Under the pieces are notes generated by a model that was not told where the DNA came from, ran no database searches, and saw only the letters and a list, made by a program, of their open reading frames with translations. Positions 15,097 to 23,365 of a stretch of DNA of 64,000 bases are shown in pieces. Source of the stretch: Berkiella_A sp050252335 (lineage in GTDB: Bacteria > Pseudomonadota > Gammaproteobacteria > Berkiellales > Berkiellaceae); the NCBI GenBank assembly GCA_050252335.1, contig JBFWLB010000001.1:65508-129507 (forward strand). Reading direction: 5' to 3'. Position 1 is the first letter of the stretch, and the number at the start of each line of letters is the position of its first letter. A program made the translations under genes and the position numbers.

Positions 15097-16407
15097 ATGA
15101 CCGTTCAAGAACAATTTATGTTAGATAATTATGATTTCTCCAAACGCTCAGCCATAAAAGCTGCTAGCGTTTGGGGCTTAGCTGCTATTTTTTACTTCTA
15201 TGAATTAATGCTACTTGTTTCTCCAAGTGTGATGCATAACGATTTGATGCTTGCCTTTAATACAGGTGCTGAACAACTCGGTAATTTAGCGGCATTTTAT
15301 TACTACGCTTATGCCGCCATGCAGATCCCTGTTGGATTATTAATGGATAAATATGGTCCCCGTATATTACTGACAATTGCATCACTGTTTTGCTGCTTGG
15401 GGAGTATTATCTTTGGCACAGCCACAGAATTATGGATGGCTGAGTTAGGGCGTTTTGTCATGGGTATTGGTGGTTCATTTGCTGTTGTTGGATGCCTAAA
15501 GTTAGCCTCCCTTTGGTTTCCGGTAAATCGCTTTGCTTTACTAACCGGTCTTATGGTCGCCATTGGAATGATGGGGGGCGTATTAGGAGAAGGACCTGTT
15601 GCTAAATTAGTGATGCTTTATGGTTGGCGTCATACGGTATTCCTGGGGGCGGGATTAGGCGCTGTATTGAGTGTCATTATTTGGTTTGTTATTTCTGATT
15701 TACCATTCAACAATATGCCTTTTAGGCAGATGCAAAAAAATTATCCTATTTTAAAAGGATTGTTGATAGTGATGCGTTCGCCCCAAGTATGGCTAGCCTC
15801 TCTCTATGCGGGCCTTATGTTTGTGCCCACCACTGGCTTTGGTCAATTGTGGGGTGTGCCTTATTTTGGTGAACGCTTTAATCTCAGCAAGGATGCGGCA
15901 GGCTTATTAACCTCCATGATCTTTTTTGGCTGGGCTGTTGGGGGGCCATTTTATGGATGGTTGTCAGATAAAATAGGACGACGTCAAATACCAATGGGCG
16001 TTGCTGCGATCGCAACGGTATGTGTGATGTTTGCCATTTTATATTTACCCGTTTCTAGAGAATGGATGTATGTTCTCATGTTTTTATTAGGCGCATTTTC
16101 CAGTGGCTTTATTCTTGCTTTTTCGATTGTACGCGAGATTAATGCACCAATTCTAACAGGTACAGCAATTGGTTTTATTAATACCTTGAATAATGCCAGT
16201 GGTGCCTTAGCGCAGCCTATTGTTGGAAAAATATTAGATAATTTGTGGGATCGCTCTGTGAATGCAGATGGCAGCCCCATCTACAGTATAGATGCATACA
16301 ACACAGCATTAATGTTTCTGCCAATTTGTTTATTAATAGCCTTTCTTTTAGTGCCCTTTATTAAAGAAACATTTTGCAAGCCTAAGCATAGCCCCTTGGA
16401 TGAATAA
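15097..16407 (+). CDS. Major facilitator superfamily transporter
   Basis: This 436-residue protein has twelve predicted membrane spans. The loop 2-3 signature is GLLMDKYGPRILL (about residues 80-92) and its echo in the second half is GWLSDKIGRRQIP. The type resembles the D-galactonate/nitrate-like MFS branch common in Legionella and Coxiella, where several members carry amino acids or nucleosides; the substrate here cannot be told. The ATG follows AAGGAGCC. It is convergent with pit. Confidence 0.88.
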   Translation: MTVQEQFMLDNYDFSKRSAIKAASVWGLAAIFYFYELMLLVSPSVMHNDLMLAFNTGAEQLGNLAAFYYYAYAAMQIPVGLLMDKYGPRILLTIASLFCCLGSIIFGTATELWMAELGRFVMGIGGSFAVVGCLKLASLWFPVNRFALLTGLMVAIGMMGGVLGEGPVAKLVMLYGWRHTVFLGAGLGAVLSVIIWFVISDLPFNNMPFRQMQKNYPILKGLLIVMRSPQVWLASLYAGLMFVPTTGFGQLWGVPYFGERFNLSKDAAGLLTSMIFFGWAVGGPFYGWLSDKIGRRQIPMGVAAIATVCVMFAILYLPVSREWMYVLMFLLGAFSSGFILAFSIVREINAPILTGTAIGFINTLNNASGALAQPIVGKILDNLWDRSVNADGSPIYSIDAYNTALMFLPICLLIAFLLVPFIKETFCKPKHSPLDE

Positions 16408-16426
16408 TCAAGAGGCTTTGCTTAGG
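16381..16426 (+). terminator. Hairpin at the MFS gene end
   Basis: CCTAAGCATAGCC (16381-16393) pairs with GGCTTTGCTTAGG (16414-16426) with one mismatch. The 5' arm lies inside the last codons of the MFS gene. A moderately T-rich stretch follows. It sits between convergent genes and could end transcription from both sides. Confidence 0.55.
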
Positions 16427-16446
16427 TTCTGAGCTTAGATTCTGAA

Positions 16447-17700
16447 TTAGATATGTAGGGTATATTTGAAAAGATGAAAGAAGGAAATAGAAAGTAAGGC
16501 ACCTGCAGGTAGTGTGACTATCCAAGACATCAAGATCGTCCGAATGACATTTAAATTCAGTGCGTTGATTCCTTTTGCCAGTCCCACACCTAATACTGCT
16601 CCCACGAGGGTATGGGTCGTTGAAATGGGAAGCCCTGTGCCGGAAGCCATAACGACGGTAATGGCTGCAGCAAAGGTTGCAGCAAAACCTCTAGTAGGTG
16701 TCAGTTCAGTGATACCAGAGCCTACAGTTGCAATAACCTTGTGACCATACATAATCAAGCCAAGCACGATCCCCAAAGAACCAAGCAGTAAGATCCAGAC
16801 AGGTATTTCTTGTGCTTCGGTAATTTTTCCGCTAGTGACCAATTGTTCGATGGCTGCTAGAGGACCAATCGCATTGGCAACATCATTTGAGCCATGTGCA
16901 AAAGCCATGGCACATGCAGTAAAGAGCATCAAGATAGCGAACACTTTTTCAACATTGGCATAATGAAAATGTTGATTATCACTAGGACTGTCTTTAATTC
17001 GACGGATAAAAAATTTCCCGATGAGCACAAGCCCTAAGCCAAAGAAGATGGCTATCACCCAGGCAATATAATTAGGTAAGTCAAGACCAAGATGATCAAT
17101 GCCATTGACAAAAGTTAAAGAGGCTACGACCAAGCCAACTAAGAACATATAATAGGGGACTACTTTTTTAGCGGCCAGAAAGGGGGCGGGTTGGTTTAAG
17201 ATCAATTTTTGGACACTACTATAAAGTATGTATGCCAAAATTCCGCCGAGAAGCGGTGATAACACCCAGCTAAGTGCAATATGGGACATGCGTTCCCACT
17301 CAACGGCCTCTGTTCCAAGCGTGAAGGCGGCAAAACCAACAATTGCACCCACAATCGTATGGGAGGTTGAGACTGGCCAGCCAAAGCGAGAGGCGACAAT
17401 CAGCCAGGTTGCAGCTGCAAGCAAAGAGGCAAGCATGCCGAGTATCAGGATATTCGCCTCAATATCGATACTGTCCACATCAATCAGACCTTTGCGAATC
17501 GTATCGGTAACTTGGCCACCCGCAAAGAATGCGCCAATAAATTCAAAAAAAGTGGCGATGATGATGGCTTGTTTGATGGTAAGTGCTTTGGAGCCTACAG
17601 AGGTTCCCATTGCATTAGCAACGTCATTTGCGCCGACACCCCATGCCATTAAGAAACCGAAAATACTCGCGAGAATAAGATAAAACGACCAGCTGTCCAT
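16447..17700 (-). CDS. pit: Low-affinity inorganic phosphate permease Pit
   Basis: This 417-residue PiT-family (Pfam PHO4) permease has about ten spans. The duplicated family signature is present in both halves: WGVGANDVANAMGTSVGSK near the N-terminus and FAHGSNDVANAIGPLAA near residue 265. The repeated SGTGLPISTTHTLVGAV also appears in the first half as FGWPVSTSHTIVGAIVG. It imports phosphate (as metal phosphate) with protons. The usual DUF47 partner is not adjacent but at 8328-8999. Confidence 0.95.
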   Translation of the reverse strand: MDSWSFYLILASIFGFLMAWGVGANDVANAMGTSVGSKALTIKQAIIIATFFEFIGAFFAGGQVTDTIRKGLIDVDSIDIEANILILGMLASLLAAATWLIVASRFGWPVSTSHTIVGAIVGFAAFTLGTEAVEWERMSHIALSWVLSPLLGGILAYILYSSVQKLILNQPAPFLAAKKVVPYYMFLVGLVVASLTFVNGIDHLGLDLPNYIAWVIAIFFGLGLVLIGKFFIRRIKDSPSDNQHFHYANVEKVFAILMLFTACAMAFAHGSNDVANAIGPLAAIEQLVTSGKITEAQEIPVWILLLGSLGIVLGLIMYGHKVIATVGSGITELTPTRGFAATFAAAITVVMASGTGLPISTTHTLVGAVLGVGLAKGINALNLNVIRTILMSWIVTLPAGALLSISFFHLFKYTLHI

Positions 17701-18079
17701 TAGATGGGCACTTCCAAAGTTAATTTTTTAACTAAATTTGTGGTGTTGATGGTACTAATAACTAAGCCTTTACCTAAGATGTCTATTATCGGGCGCAGAC
17801 TAGCATGGTTTACTGGGGTGGCCAATAGCATATGTACTATTAAATTTTACACAATAATGTTTTCTTATTAAGGATGAGCATCTTACACGATAGAAAAATT
17901 TTAGAAACCCTCAACTAAATTGTTATTTAGTTGAAATTCTTTGTTTCCTAAATACTTTGAAGTCAAGATATAATTGGCTAACTTATTTTGCAATAGAGGA
18001 GGCTTAGCATTACACTGACAGGCAGGCAATGATCTTTTTGTAGTCTCAAAATGGTACAAACATAAATGAGGCATGACCT
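17701..18079. other. 379-bp intergenic region with one hairpin
   Basis: No gene was found. A perfect inverted repeat TCAACTAAA-TTGTTA-TTTAGTTGA lies at 17911-17934. A TATAAT hexamer at 17969-17974 may be the -10 of the downstream gene, but no -35 at proper spacing is seen. The region is very AT-rich and separates divergently transcribed pit and the cyclotransferase-like gene. Confidence 0.5.
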
Positions 18080-18610
18080 ATGAAATTCTTTGCTTACGAT
18101 GATAAAATGTTTTCGCCCTTGTTGCACAGTATTCTTCAAGAAGCCACATGCTTAGGTATTGCCAAAGTTGTTGGCTATAAATTGTATTTTCATAATCGAG
18201 GTTCACAGGATCCTTCTGGAAAATGCAATTTAGTACCGGTGAGAGACTCACAAGAGTCTGTTTATGGTGTTTTATATGAGGTGGTTGCAAGAGAAAAGCA
18301 TTTGCTCGATAGAGCAGGCGCATTGGGCTATGGTAATCAAGAAATTACACTCAAAGTAGAGCCTTTAATGCCAAGTGGAGAGACAGATAATAGTTCTTGT
18401 TTTGCCTTTACCTATGTTGCGCATAAAGAGAATGTATTTCAAGATTTAGTGCCTTTTTCATGGTACAAAGAATTGGTCTTAAGTGGTGCAAAAGAGCATC
18501 GTTTGCCAGAAGTTTATCTGCATTATTTGCAGCAAATAGCCTCAACACAAGATCCGAATGTCACAAGAGAATTTAAAAACAAACGCTTTTTGGAAGCCCA
18601 CCTTTTTTAG
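18080..18610 (+). CDS. Degenerate gamma-glutamylcyclotransferase-fold protein
   Basis: This 176-residue protein shows the AIG2/GGCT layout: an N-terminal strand FFAYDDKMFSP, then GYKLYFHNRGSQDPSGKCNL, then VYGVLYEV and LLDRAGALGYGNQ. In active enzymes the first motif is YGSN and the catalytic Glu lies in LDxxEG; here these read YDDK and LDRAGA, so the substrate loop and the acid both look lost. It may bind a small ligand or peptide rather than form 5-oxoproline. The next gene begins 53 bases before its stop. Confidence 0.75.
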   Translation: MKFFAYDDKMFSPLLHSILQEATCLGIAKVVGYKLYFHNRGSQDPSGKCNLVPVRDSQESVYGVLYEVVAREKHLLDRAGALGYGNQEITLKVEPLMPSGETDNSSCFAFTYVAHKENVFQDLVPFSWYKELVLSGAKEHRLPEVYLHYLQQIASTQDPNVTREFKNKRFLEAHLF

Positions 18611-19460
18611 AGATTTTAAAGGCTACGAGCCTTTAGGTGTGCTATTTGAGAGCAGTTTTGATGCGTATTCACATTTCCCAAGTATTGCAGATTATAATCA
18701 ATTAGCAACACAGATGTATGCTAAAATGGCGCTTGAAGAAGCCTATCAGGTAGCCTTTGTCTTACAGGATTTTAGTAAATCTTTTGAGAAAACGGCTTTT
18801 ATACACCGTCAAATTATGACACGCCTTAATAATTGGCATGATCTCTTTAACAATCTTTCATGGATTATCTGGCCAAAAACCAAATGGCAAATCATTCAAC
18901 GCTATTTTTCTGAAGAAAGTACACGAGAGACGGCGAATCGTAATCAAACACAAAGTTTTTTAGCGCAATTAGATGAATGCGGTTTTATTGTTATTTCTGC
19001 TGATCCCTTGATTGCACAGCTCTCTTTTCAGCACCAATGGTCAGAATTGTTTTATCATCAAAAGAGCAGATTACAATGGATGGAAGCCTTTGTATTTGGT
19101 CATGGTTTAATGGAAAAAGGATTAAATCCCTATATTGGCATGACAGGCAAAGCAGTTTTTATTGGTGTGAATCAAAGCTATTTTGAATTACCGATGCAGG
19201 AGCGCCTTGCCTTTTCAGATCATATGTTATCTCAATTTGTACTTGTTGCCTCAAATTGCAATAATCCTAGAGCTTTGCAGCCATTTCCCTTTTTAGGGTT
19301 GCCGAAGTGGTGGGAAAATAATGAAGTGCTTAGCTTTTTTCAAAATACTGCCTATTTTCGGCCTATGCGTAATACTCACGCAGAATCATTTGTGTTAAAC
19401 AACTTCGTAGATAAAAGCCTTTGGGGACAATGGCAATCGATTTGCCCTGATCATTGGTAA
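18558..19460 (+). CDS. DUF3025 family protein
   Basis: This 300-residue protein of unknown function has DUF3025 hallmarks: NWHDLFNNLSWIIWPKTK (about 95-112), the acidic-aromatic core DECGFIVISAD, EAFVFGHGLMEK, and the C-terminal PFPFLGLPKWWENNE followed by YFRPMR. The start ATG 18558 lies 53 bases inside the cyclotransferase-like gene; no later ATG precedes the conserved part. The 3' end overlaps the convergent mutH by 98 bp. Confidence 0.82.
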   Translation: MSQENLKTNAFWKPTFFRDFKGYEPLGVLFESSFDAYSHFPSIADYNQLATQMYAKMALEEAYQVAFVLQDFSKSFEKTAFIHRQIMTRLNNWHDLFNNLSWIIWPKTKWQIIQRYFSEESTRETANRNQTQSFLAQLDECGFIVISADPLIAQLSFQHQWSELFYHQKSRLQWMEAFVFGHGLMEKGLNPYIGMTGKAVFIGVNQSYFELPMQERLAFSDHMLSQFVLVASNCNNPRALQPFPFLGLPKWWENNEVLSFFQNTAYFRPMRNTHAESFVLNNFVDKSLWGQWQSICPDHW

Positions 19461-20079
19461 CCGTTACCAGTTGTTTTGCATTTGCTGCTTTAGGGCGTAA
19501 TTGTAAATAGGTTCCATGGTGGGCGCTGAGCTTATCAAATTGTCCCAGTCGTATCATCTGAGTTAATTCTTCCCAATCTTTTTTCAGCGTTGCTTCTAAA
19601 TGGCTGTTGGGCGCCCATAAAATGGCAGTGCCTATTTTTCTATTCAGCAAAGATAATTGTGAAGAAGCTTGGATTGGGATCCATAAAATATGTGCACATT
19701 TTCTCCATACACGTGAAAGATAAAACTCATTTTCTTGTAACGGTAAGCTTACGCGACACAAATAAGTGGATTCTTGAGGGATGCCTTGTGCGTTGATAGG
19801 AAGTGTTTTTAATTCAACGCCTAACTGTGGAAAATCAGGAAGATCTAGGTTCCCTGCCGATGCGCCAAGCGCTTTTTCTAATAGTTGACCGACCCAACCT
19901 TTGGCGCGTAGTAGATTAGGAGGAGCCTTTTCATCAAGTTTATTTGCCAACTCACCTAATGTCATACCCGCCAAATGATGGGCACGTTCTAAAAGAATAG
20001 AGGTCGTTTCAGGTGGCGTGGGCAGTAGCTGATGCATTGCAGAAGGCATAATACAAATAAATTTGGCAAACTCTAGCAT
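19363..20079 (-). CDS. mutH: DNA mismatch repair endonuclease MutH
   Basis: MutH nicks the unmethylated strand at hemimethylated GATC during methyl-directed mismatch repair, activated by MutL. The catalytic D-x6-E-x-K motif is intact: Asp82 (LPDFPQ), Glu89 and Lys91 (GVELKT). The later block LRPKAANAKQL is typical. The E. coli protein begins nearer residue 15 (MHQLLPTPPET), so the true start may be 20049 or 20037 rather than ATG 20079; none has a good ribosome site. Its presence implies Dam-type GATC methylation in this organism. Confidence 0.93.
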   Translation of the reverse strand: MLEFAKFICIMPSAMHQLLPTPPETTSILLERAHHLAGMTLGELANKLDEKAPPNLLRAKGWVGQLLEKALGASAGNLDLPDFPQLGVELKTLPINAQGIPQESTYLCRVSLPLQENEFYLSRVWRKCAHILWIPIQASSQLSLLNRKIGTAILWAPNSHLEATLKKDWEELTQMIRLGQFDKLSAHHGTYLQLRPKAANAKQLVTVTNDQGKSIAIVPKGFYLRSCLTQMILREYYA

Positions 20080-20132
20080 AAGAATAAAGGAATATTCAAT
20101 CTTTCTGTCTTTGCAAAAACAGGAGTCTCAGT

Positions 20133-21485
20133 ATGCCAGACAAAGAACATGACCATGATCGCGCTGTATTAACGGCGCTCACAAAATGGCGACATACACC
20201 GAAAGAGCCAATGAGCATAGATAAGCATCATTTGTCCGTAATGAAGGCATTGACGCGCTATAAGCATTCATCTCGTTTTACAGAGGTGGCGCAAACTTCT
20301 ACTCTCAAAAGTGCAGCATCAGACGATATCATGATCTCCAATGCCAAAGAGCTTGAATGGGATCGCTTAAATTTACCGCGCCCTACTCCAAAATTACGTC
20401 ACATTTTTAGTAAAGTACGAGAGTTATTTATTGCTGGCGGTGGTGGAGCGGGGCGTTCTTTACCCAAAGCTATGAGTGAAGCAGTTAAATTTGGCTTAGA
20501 TTTAAGTAAAGTTGAAGTTGTGTGTGCAACCTCTGTTGGAACGATTATGGGTTTAGGCATTGTGCTCAATATGTCCACACAGGCAATGAGTAAAATGCTC
20601 GATGAAATGCCAACTGAGCAGTTTCAAGATTGGTCAGTATCTTCTATTACAGATTTTTTTCAAAACTGGGGATTGTGTGAGGGGAAATTTATGCCCAGTT
20701 ATTTTAGAAAAATTATTAAACATCATTCGGGGTTGAATGATCCAAGCTTTGAAGAGCTCTATGCAAAATCACATAAGGAATTTCGTGTAATTGTTGCCAA
20801 TGTGTCTAAGAAAAAAATGACAATTCTTTCTCATAAAACCACACCCAAAATGAAGGTGGCAGAGGCTGTTGGTCTATCTTGTAGCGTACCTATTTTATAC
20901 CCTCCTAAATGGTTCTCTAATGAAAAAGGTGATTTAGAAGCTTTTGCCGATGGCGGTATTATAAAAAACTATCCTTGGGGTGTGGGTAGCGATCCAAATC
21001 GCCCCTTAGAAGAACAGCTTGGATTTATCTTTGTGAATAATAGTGCAGCTTATGCTTTAAACGATGATTCGGATAGAACCTTAATTGGGTTTAGAGATTA
21101 TTTGTGTAATTTATTAACAATGGCAGTCTTTCAAGATCCCTTATGTTTGTCAGACAGTGTAAAAGCGAGAACAGTGGCCATTAGCTTAGGATGGAATCCA
21201 TTGAAATTTTCAGCTACACCAGAAGAACAGCGTGGTTTAGATAAGGCAGGAAAGCAAGGTACGCGAAGACTGGTAAAGCAGATTTTAAAATCGACCTATC
21301 ATGTAGATGCAAATGATTATATACCACAGATGAAAGAAAAGCTTGTAGAATCGATTGTAATGACGCCCGTAGCAAAGCAATGGGTTCCCAGGTTTGCACG
21401 CAAAAAATCAACAAATATTGAAACAGAAAAAATAGATGTATCAAACAATAAAGGTGGCTATTCATTACGACCCAGAATTGTATGA
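20133..21485 (+). CDS. Patatin-like phospholipase with altered nucleophile elbow
   Basis: This 450-residue protein has a patatin domain at about 95-340. The oxyanion loop is GGGGAGR (102-108), the nucleophile region is VVCATSVGTIMG with Ser134, and the catalytic Asp is in ADGGIIKNYP (Asp273). The usual GxSxG reads ATSVG. The N-terminal 90 residues and C-terminal 100 residues are not recognised, and no signal peptide is seen. Patatins hydrolyse lipid acyl esters; several intracellular bacteria use them as secreted effectors. AGGAGTC supports ATG 20133. Confidence 0.85.
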   Translation: MPDKEHDHDRAVLTALTKWRHTPKEPMSIDKHHLSVMKALTRYKHSSRFTEVAQTSTLKSAASDDIMISNAKELEWDRLNLPRPTPKLRHIFSKVRELFIAGGGGAGRSLPKAMSEAVKFGLDLSKVEVVCATSVGTIMGLGIVLNMSTQAMSKMLDEMPTEQFQDWSVSSITDFFQNWGLCEGKFMPSYFRKIIKHHSGLNDPSFEELYAKSHKEFRVIVANVSKKKMTILSHKTTPKMKVAEAVGLSCSVPILYPPKWFSNEKGDLEAFADGGIIKNYPWGVGSDPNRPLEEQLGFIFVNNSAAYALNDDSDRTLIGFRDYLCNLLTMAVFQDPLCLSDSVKARTVAISLGWNPLKFSATPEEQRGLDKAGKQGTRRLVKQILKSTYHVDANDYIPQMKEKLVESIVMTPVAKQWVPRFARKKSTNIETEKIDVSNNKGGYSLRPRIV

Positions 21486-21499
21486 TGAGAGGAAATGTT

Positions 21500-21562
21500 A
21501 TGAGCTATAAATATCTTCAGAATAATGATATGCTCAGCGTTTTTACGGCTATGCATAGATAA
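21500..21562 (+). CDS. Possible 20-residue leader peptide ahead of ung
   Basis: An ATG at 21500 with GAGGAAA upstream opens a 20-codon frame (MSYKYLQNNDMLSVFTAMHR) that stops 19 bases before the ung start. The ribosome site is better than many in this window, but the frame is short and could be chance. Confidence 0.25.
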   Translation: MSYKYLQNNDMLSVFTAMHR

Positions 21563-21581
21563 AATTATCTGAGGAATATGT

Positions 21582-22292
21582 GTGACGCACCTTGTAACAT
21601 CTAAAGTGGGTATTCCTGATGAATGGACATCCCTTATTGGAGCTGAATTTGACAAGCCCTACATGAAAGCGCTGAGAGCTTTTCTTCGTCAAGAAAAAAA
21701 TCAAAAAAAATATATATACCCTAAAAGCAGTGAAATATTTAGCGCTTTTGAATTAACGCCACCTGAAAAAGTGAAATGTGTTATTTTAGGTCAAGATCCC
21801 TATCATGGTCCTGGACAAGCGCATGGGCTTTGCTTTTCAGTCAAGCCAGGCGTTGCTATTCCGCCCTCGTTGCTAAACATTTATAAAGAGTTGCAAGCCG
21901 ATCTACAAATAAAGCCAGCCAAACATGGCTGTTTATTATCATGGGCAGAACAGGGTGTATTTCTATTAAACAGTGTATTAACGGTGGAGAAAGGTTTAGC
22001 AGCCTCTCATCAAGGTCAAGGATGGGAAACCTTAACTGACAAAGTGATTGAGCAACTCAATTTGCAACCTCGTGCCATTGTCTTCGTTTTATGGGGCGCC
22101 TATGCACAAAAAAAAGGACAAGTGATCGATACGCAAAGACATCTAGTGTTGAAATCTGTGCATCCTTCACCCTTATCTGCAAATCGAGGTTTTTTAGGTA
22201 GTCGGCCTTTTTCAAAGATTAACGATTTTCTGATAAAAACAGGACAAACACCGATTAATTGGCAGTTACCCGAACAGGTTGAGAGCATTTAA
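21582..22292 (+). CDS. ung: Uracil-DNA glycosylase, family 1
   Basis: This 236-residue enzyme removes uracil from DNA in base-excision repair. The water-activating motif GQDPYHGPGQAHG contains Asp72, and the minor-groove loop VHPSPLSANRGFLGS contains His194. Length and motif order match E. coli Ung. The start is GTG 21582 with GAGGAAT upstream. A hairpin terminator follows the stop. Confidence 0.97.
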   Translation: MTHLVTSKVGIPDEWTSLIGAEFDKPYMKALRAFLRQEKNQKKYIYPKSSEIFSAFELTPPEKVKCVILGQDPYHGPGQAHGLCFSVKPGVAIPPSLLNIYKELQADLQIKPAKHGCLLSWAEQGVFLLNSVLTVEKGLAASHQGQGWETLTDKVIEQLNLQPRAIVFVLWGAYAQKKGQVIDTQRHLVLKSVHPSPLSANRGFLGSRPFSKINDFLIKTGQTPINWQLPEQVESI

Positions 22293-22301
22293 ACCACAAA
22301 G

Positions 22302-22338
22302 CAATCCCTCTCTTTTGATATACTAGAGAGAGGGATTG
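22302..22338. terminator. Convergent hairpin terminator after ung
   Basis: CAATCCCTCTCT (22302-22313) and AGAGAGGGATTG (22327-22338) form a perfect 12-bp stem with a 13-base loop. It lies between the convergent ung and the barrel gene and could serve both. Confidence 0.75.
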
Positions 22339-22358
22339 TAAACATTTGTCTATCCAGC

Positions 22359-23114
22359 CTAACCAAAATTCCAAACAATTGCGCCAATACCAGAATGCAT
22401 TTTTTGTCGAGTTTCTGCGACAAAGGAAGGATCGATATTAAAATTATCCGTTATTGCACCGTGAACGCCTAAGTTTTTACCTTTAGAATGGAAATTGTAT
22501 TCTGCACGCGCAACCAAACCAGAAATAAAGGGGAATGGTATTTCAATGCCTGCACCGCCTAAAAAGCGTAAGCTTCTTCGAGAGTCTTCCATGCTAATAC
22601 CAAAAGGATAAAATTCATTACCAGAGAACTGCGCGCGTAATGTATCCTTACTGGTTTCACCGCCCACTCTAATATAACCCATTAACCAATCGAATACGCG
22701 ATAACCTGCGCGAATACTTAAGGCAATATTGTTGCCTTGTTCATATCGGGCAAGACCATTCCAGCCTTGTACGCCTTTTGAATCTGTAAAGGCAAAGGCA
22801 TGAGCAGAATCATAATGAGGCCAGTCAACATTGGCTTCCACACCAAACATATAAGCACCACAGCTTGCTTGTGCACCGCCAATGATTCCCCATATAAAGC
22901 CAGTATCTTTAAGATTATTTTTTACATTTGTGAGAAAAAATCCTGGTGGAATAATATTATTTGTATAATCCATTTCTGTGGTCAGTTTACCTTCTCTGCT
23001 CGCTATTCCTGCAGAGGCACCTAACAAAAGATTCCAATCCCATTCTGCATAAGCTTGTGTTGCTGAGAGCAATGTAGAGGAGATTAAAAAGAGAGTGGAT
23101 TTAAGACAACGCAT
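22359..23114 (-). CDS. Outer-membrane beta-barrel protein
   Basis: This 251-residue protein has a signal peptide of about 23 residues ending in AYA. It continues with repeated amphipathic strands (WNLLLGASAGIASREGK, FIWGIIGGAQASCGAYMFGVEANVDW, ISIRAGYRVFDWLMGYIRVGG, SLRFLGGAGIEIPF, VARAEYNFHS) and ends in GIGAIVWNFG with a C-terminal aromatic pair, the barrel-assembly signal. The GGAQAxxGxYMFGVEAN pattern is that of opacity/OmpA-like porin families. Two cysteines are not typical. Function unknown. Confidence 0.78.
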   Translation of the reverse strand: MRCLKSTLFLISSTLLSATQAYAEWDWNLLLGASAGIASREGKLTTEMDYTNNIIPPGFFLTNVKNNLKDTGFIWGIIGGAQASCGAYMFGVEANVDWPHYDSAHAFAFTDSKGVQGWNGLARYEQGNNIALSIRAGYRVFDWLMGYIRVGGETSKDTLRAQFSGNEFYPFGISMEDSRRSLRFLGGAGIEIPFPFISGLVARAEYNFHSKGKNLGVHGAITDNFNIDPSFVAETRQKMHSGIGAIVWNFG

Positions 23115-23365
23115 ATTACATCCTTTTCTATGAATATTATGATTTAGTTCAGTTATAAAACAGAGCGCACATTGTATTTGTAATAAATGCTAATTTCTAG
23201 ATTGAATGTTAACTTAAACCGAGGATGCATAAATGTATGAAGCGTATGTATATTTTGAAACAGCTTCTAGTGTATATGCTGGTAAGCCATGCTGTGCTTG
23301 AGGATAGTCTCATTTCGCGCTATTCTATTTAGTTATAACACTCGCATTTGCCTAGTTGATTACCA

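Noticed and set aside
16514..17683. Plus-strand frames opposite pit
   Set aside because: They mirror the repeated hydrophobic segments of the permease and carry no recognisable domain.
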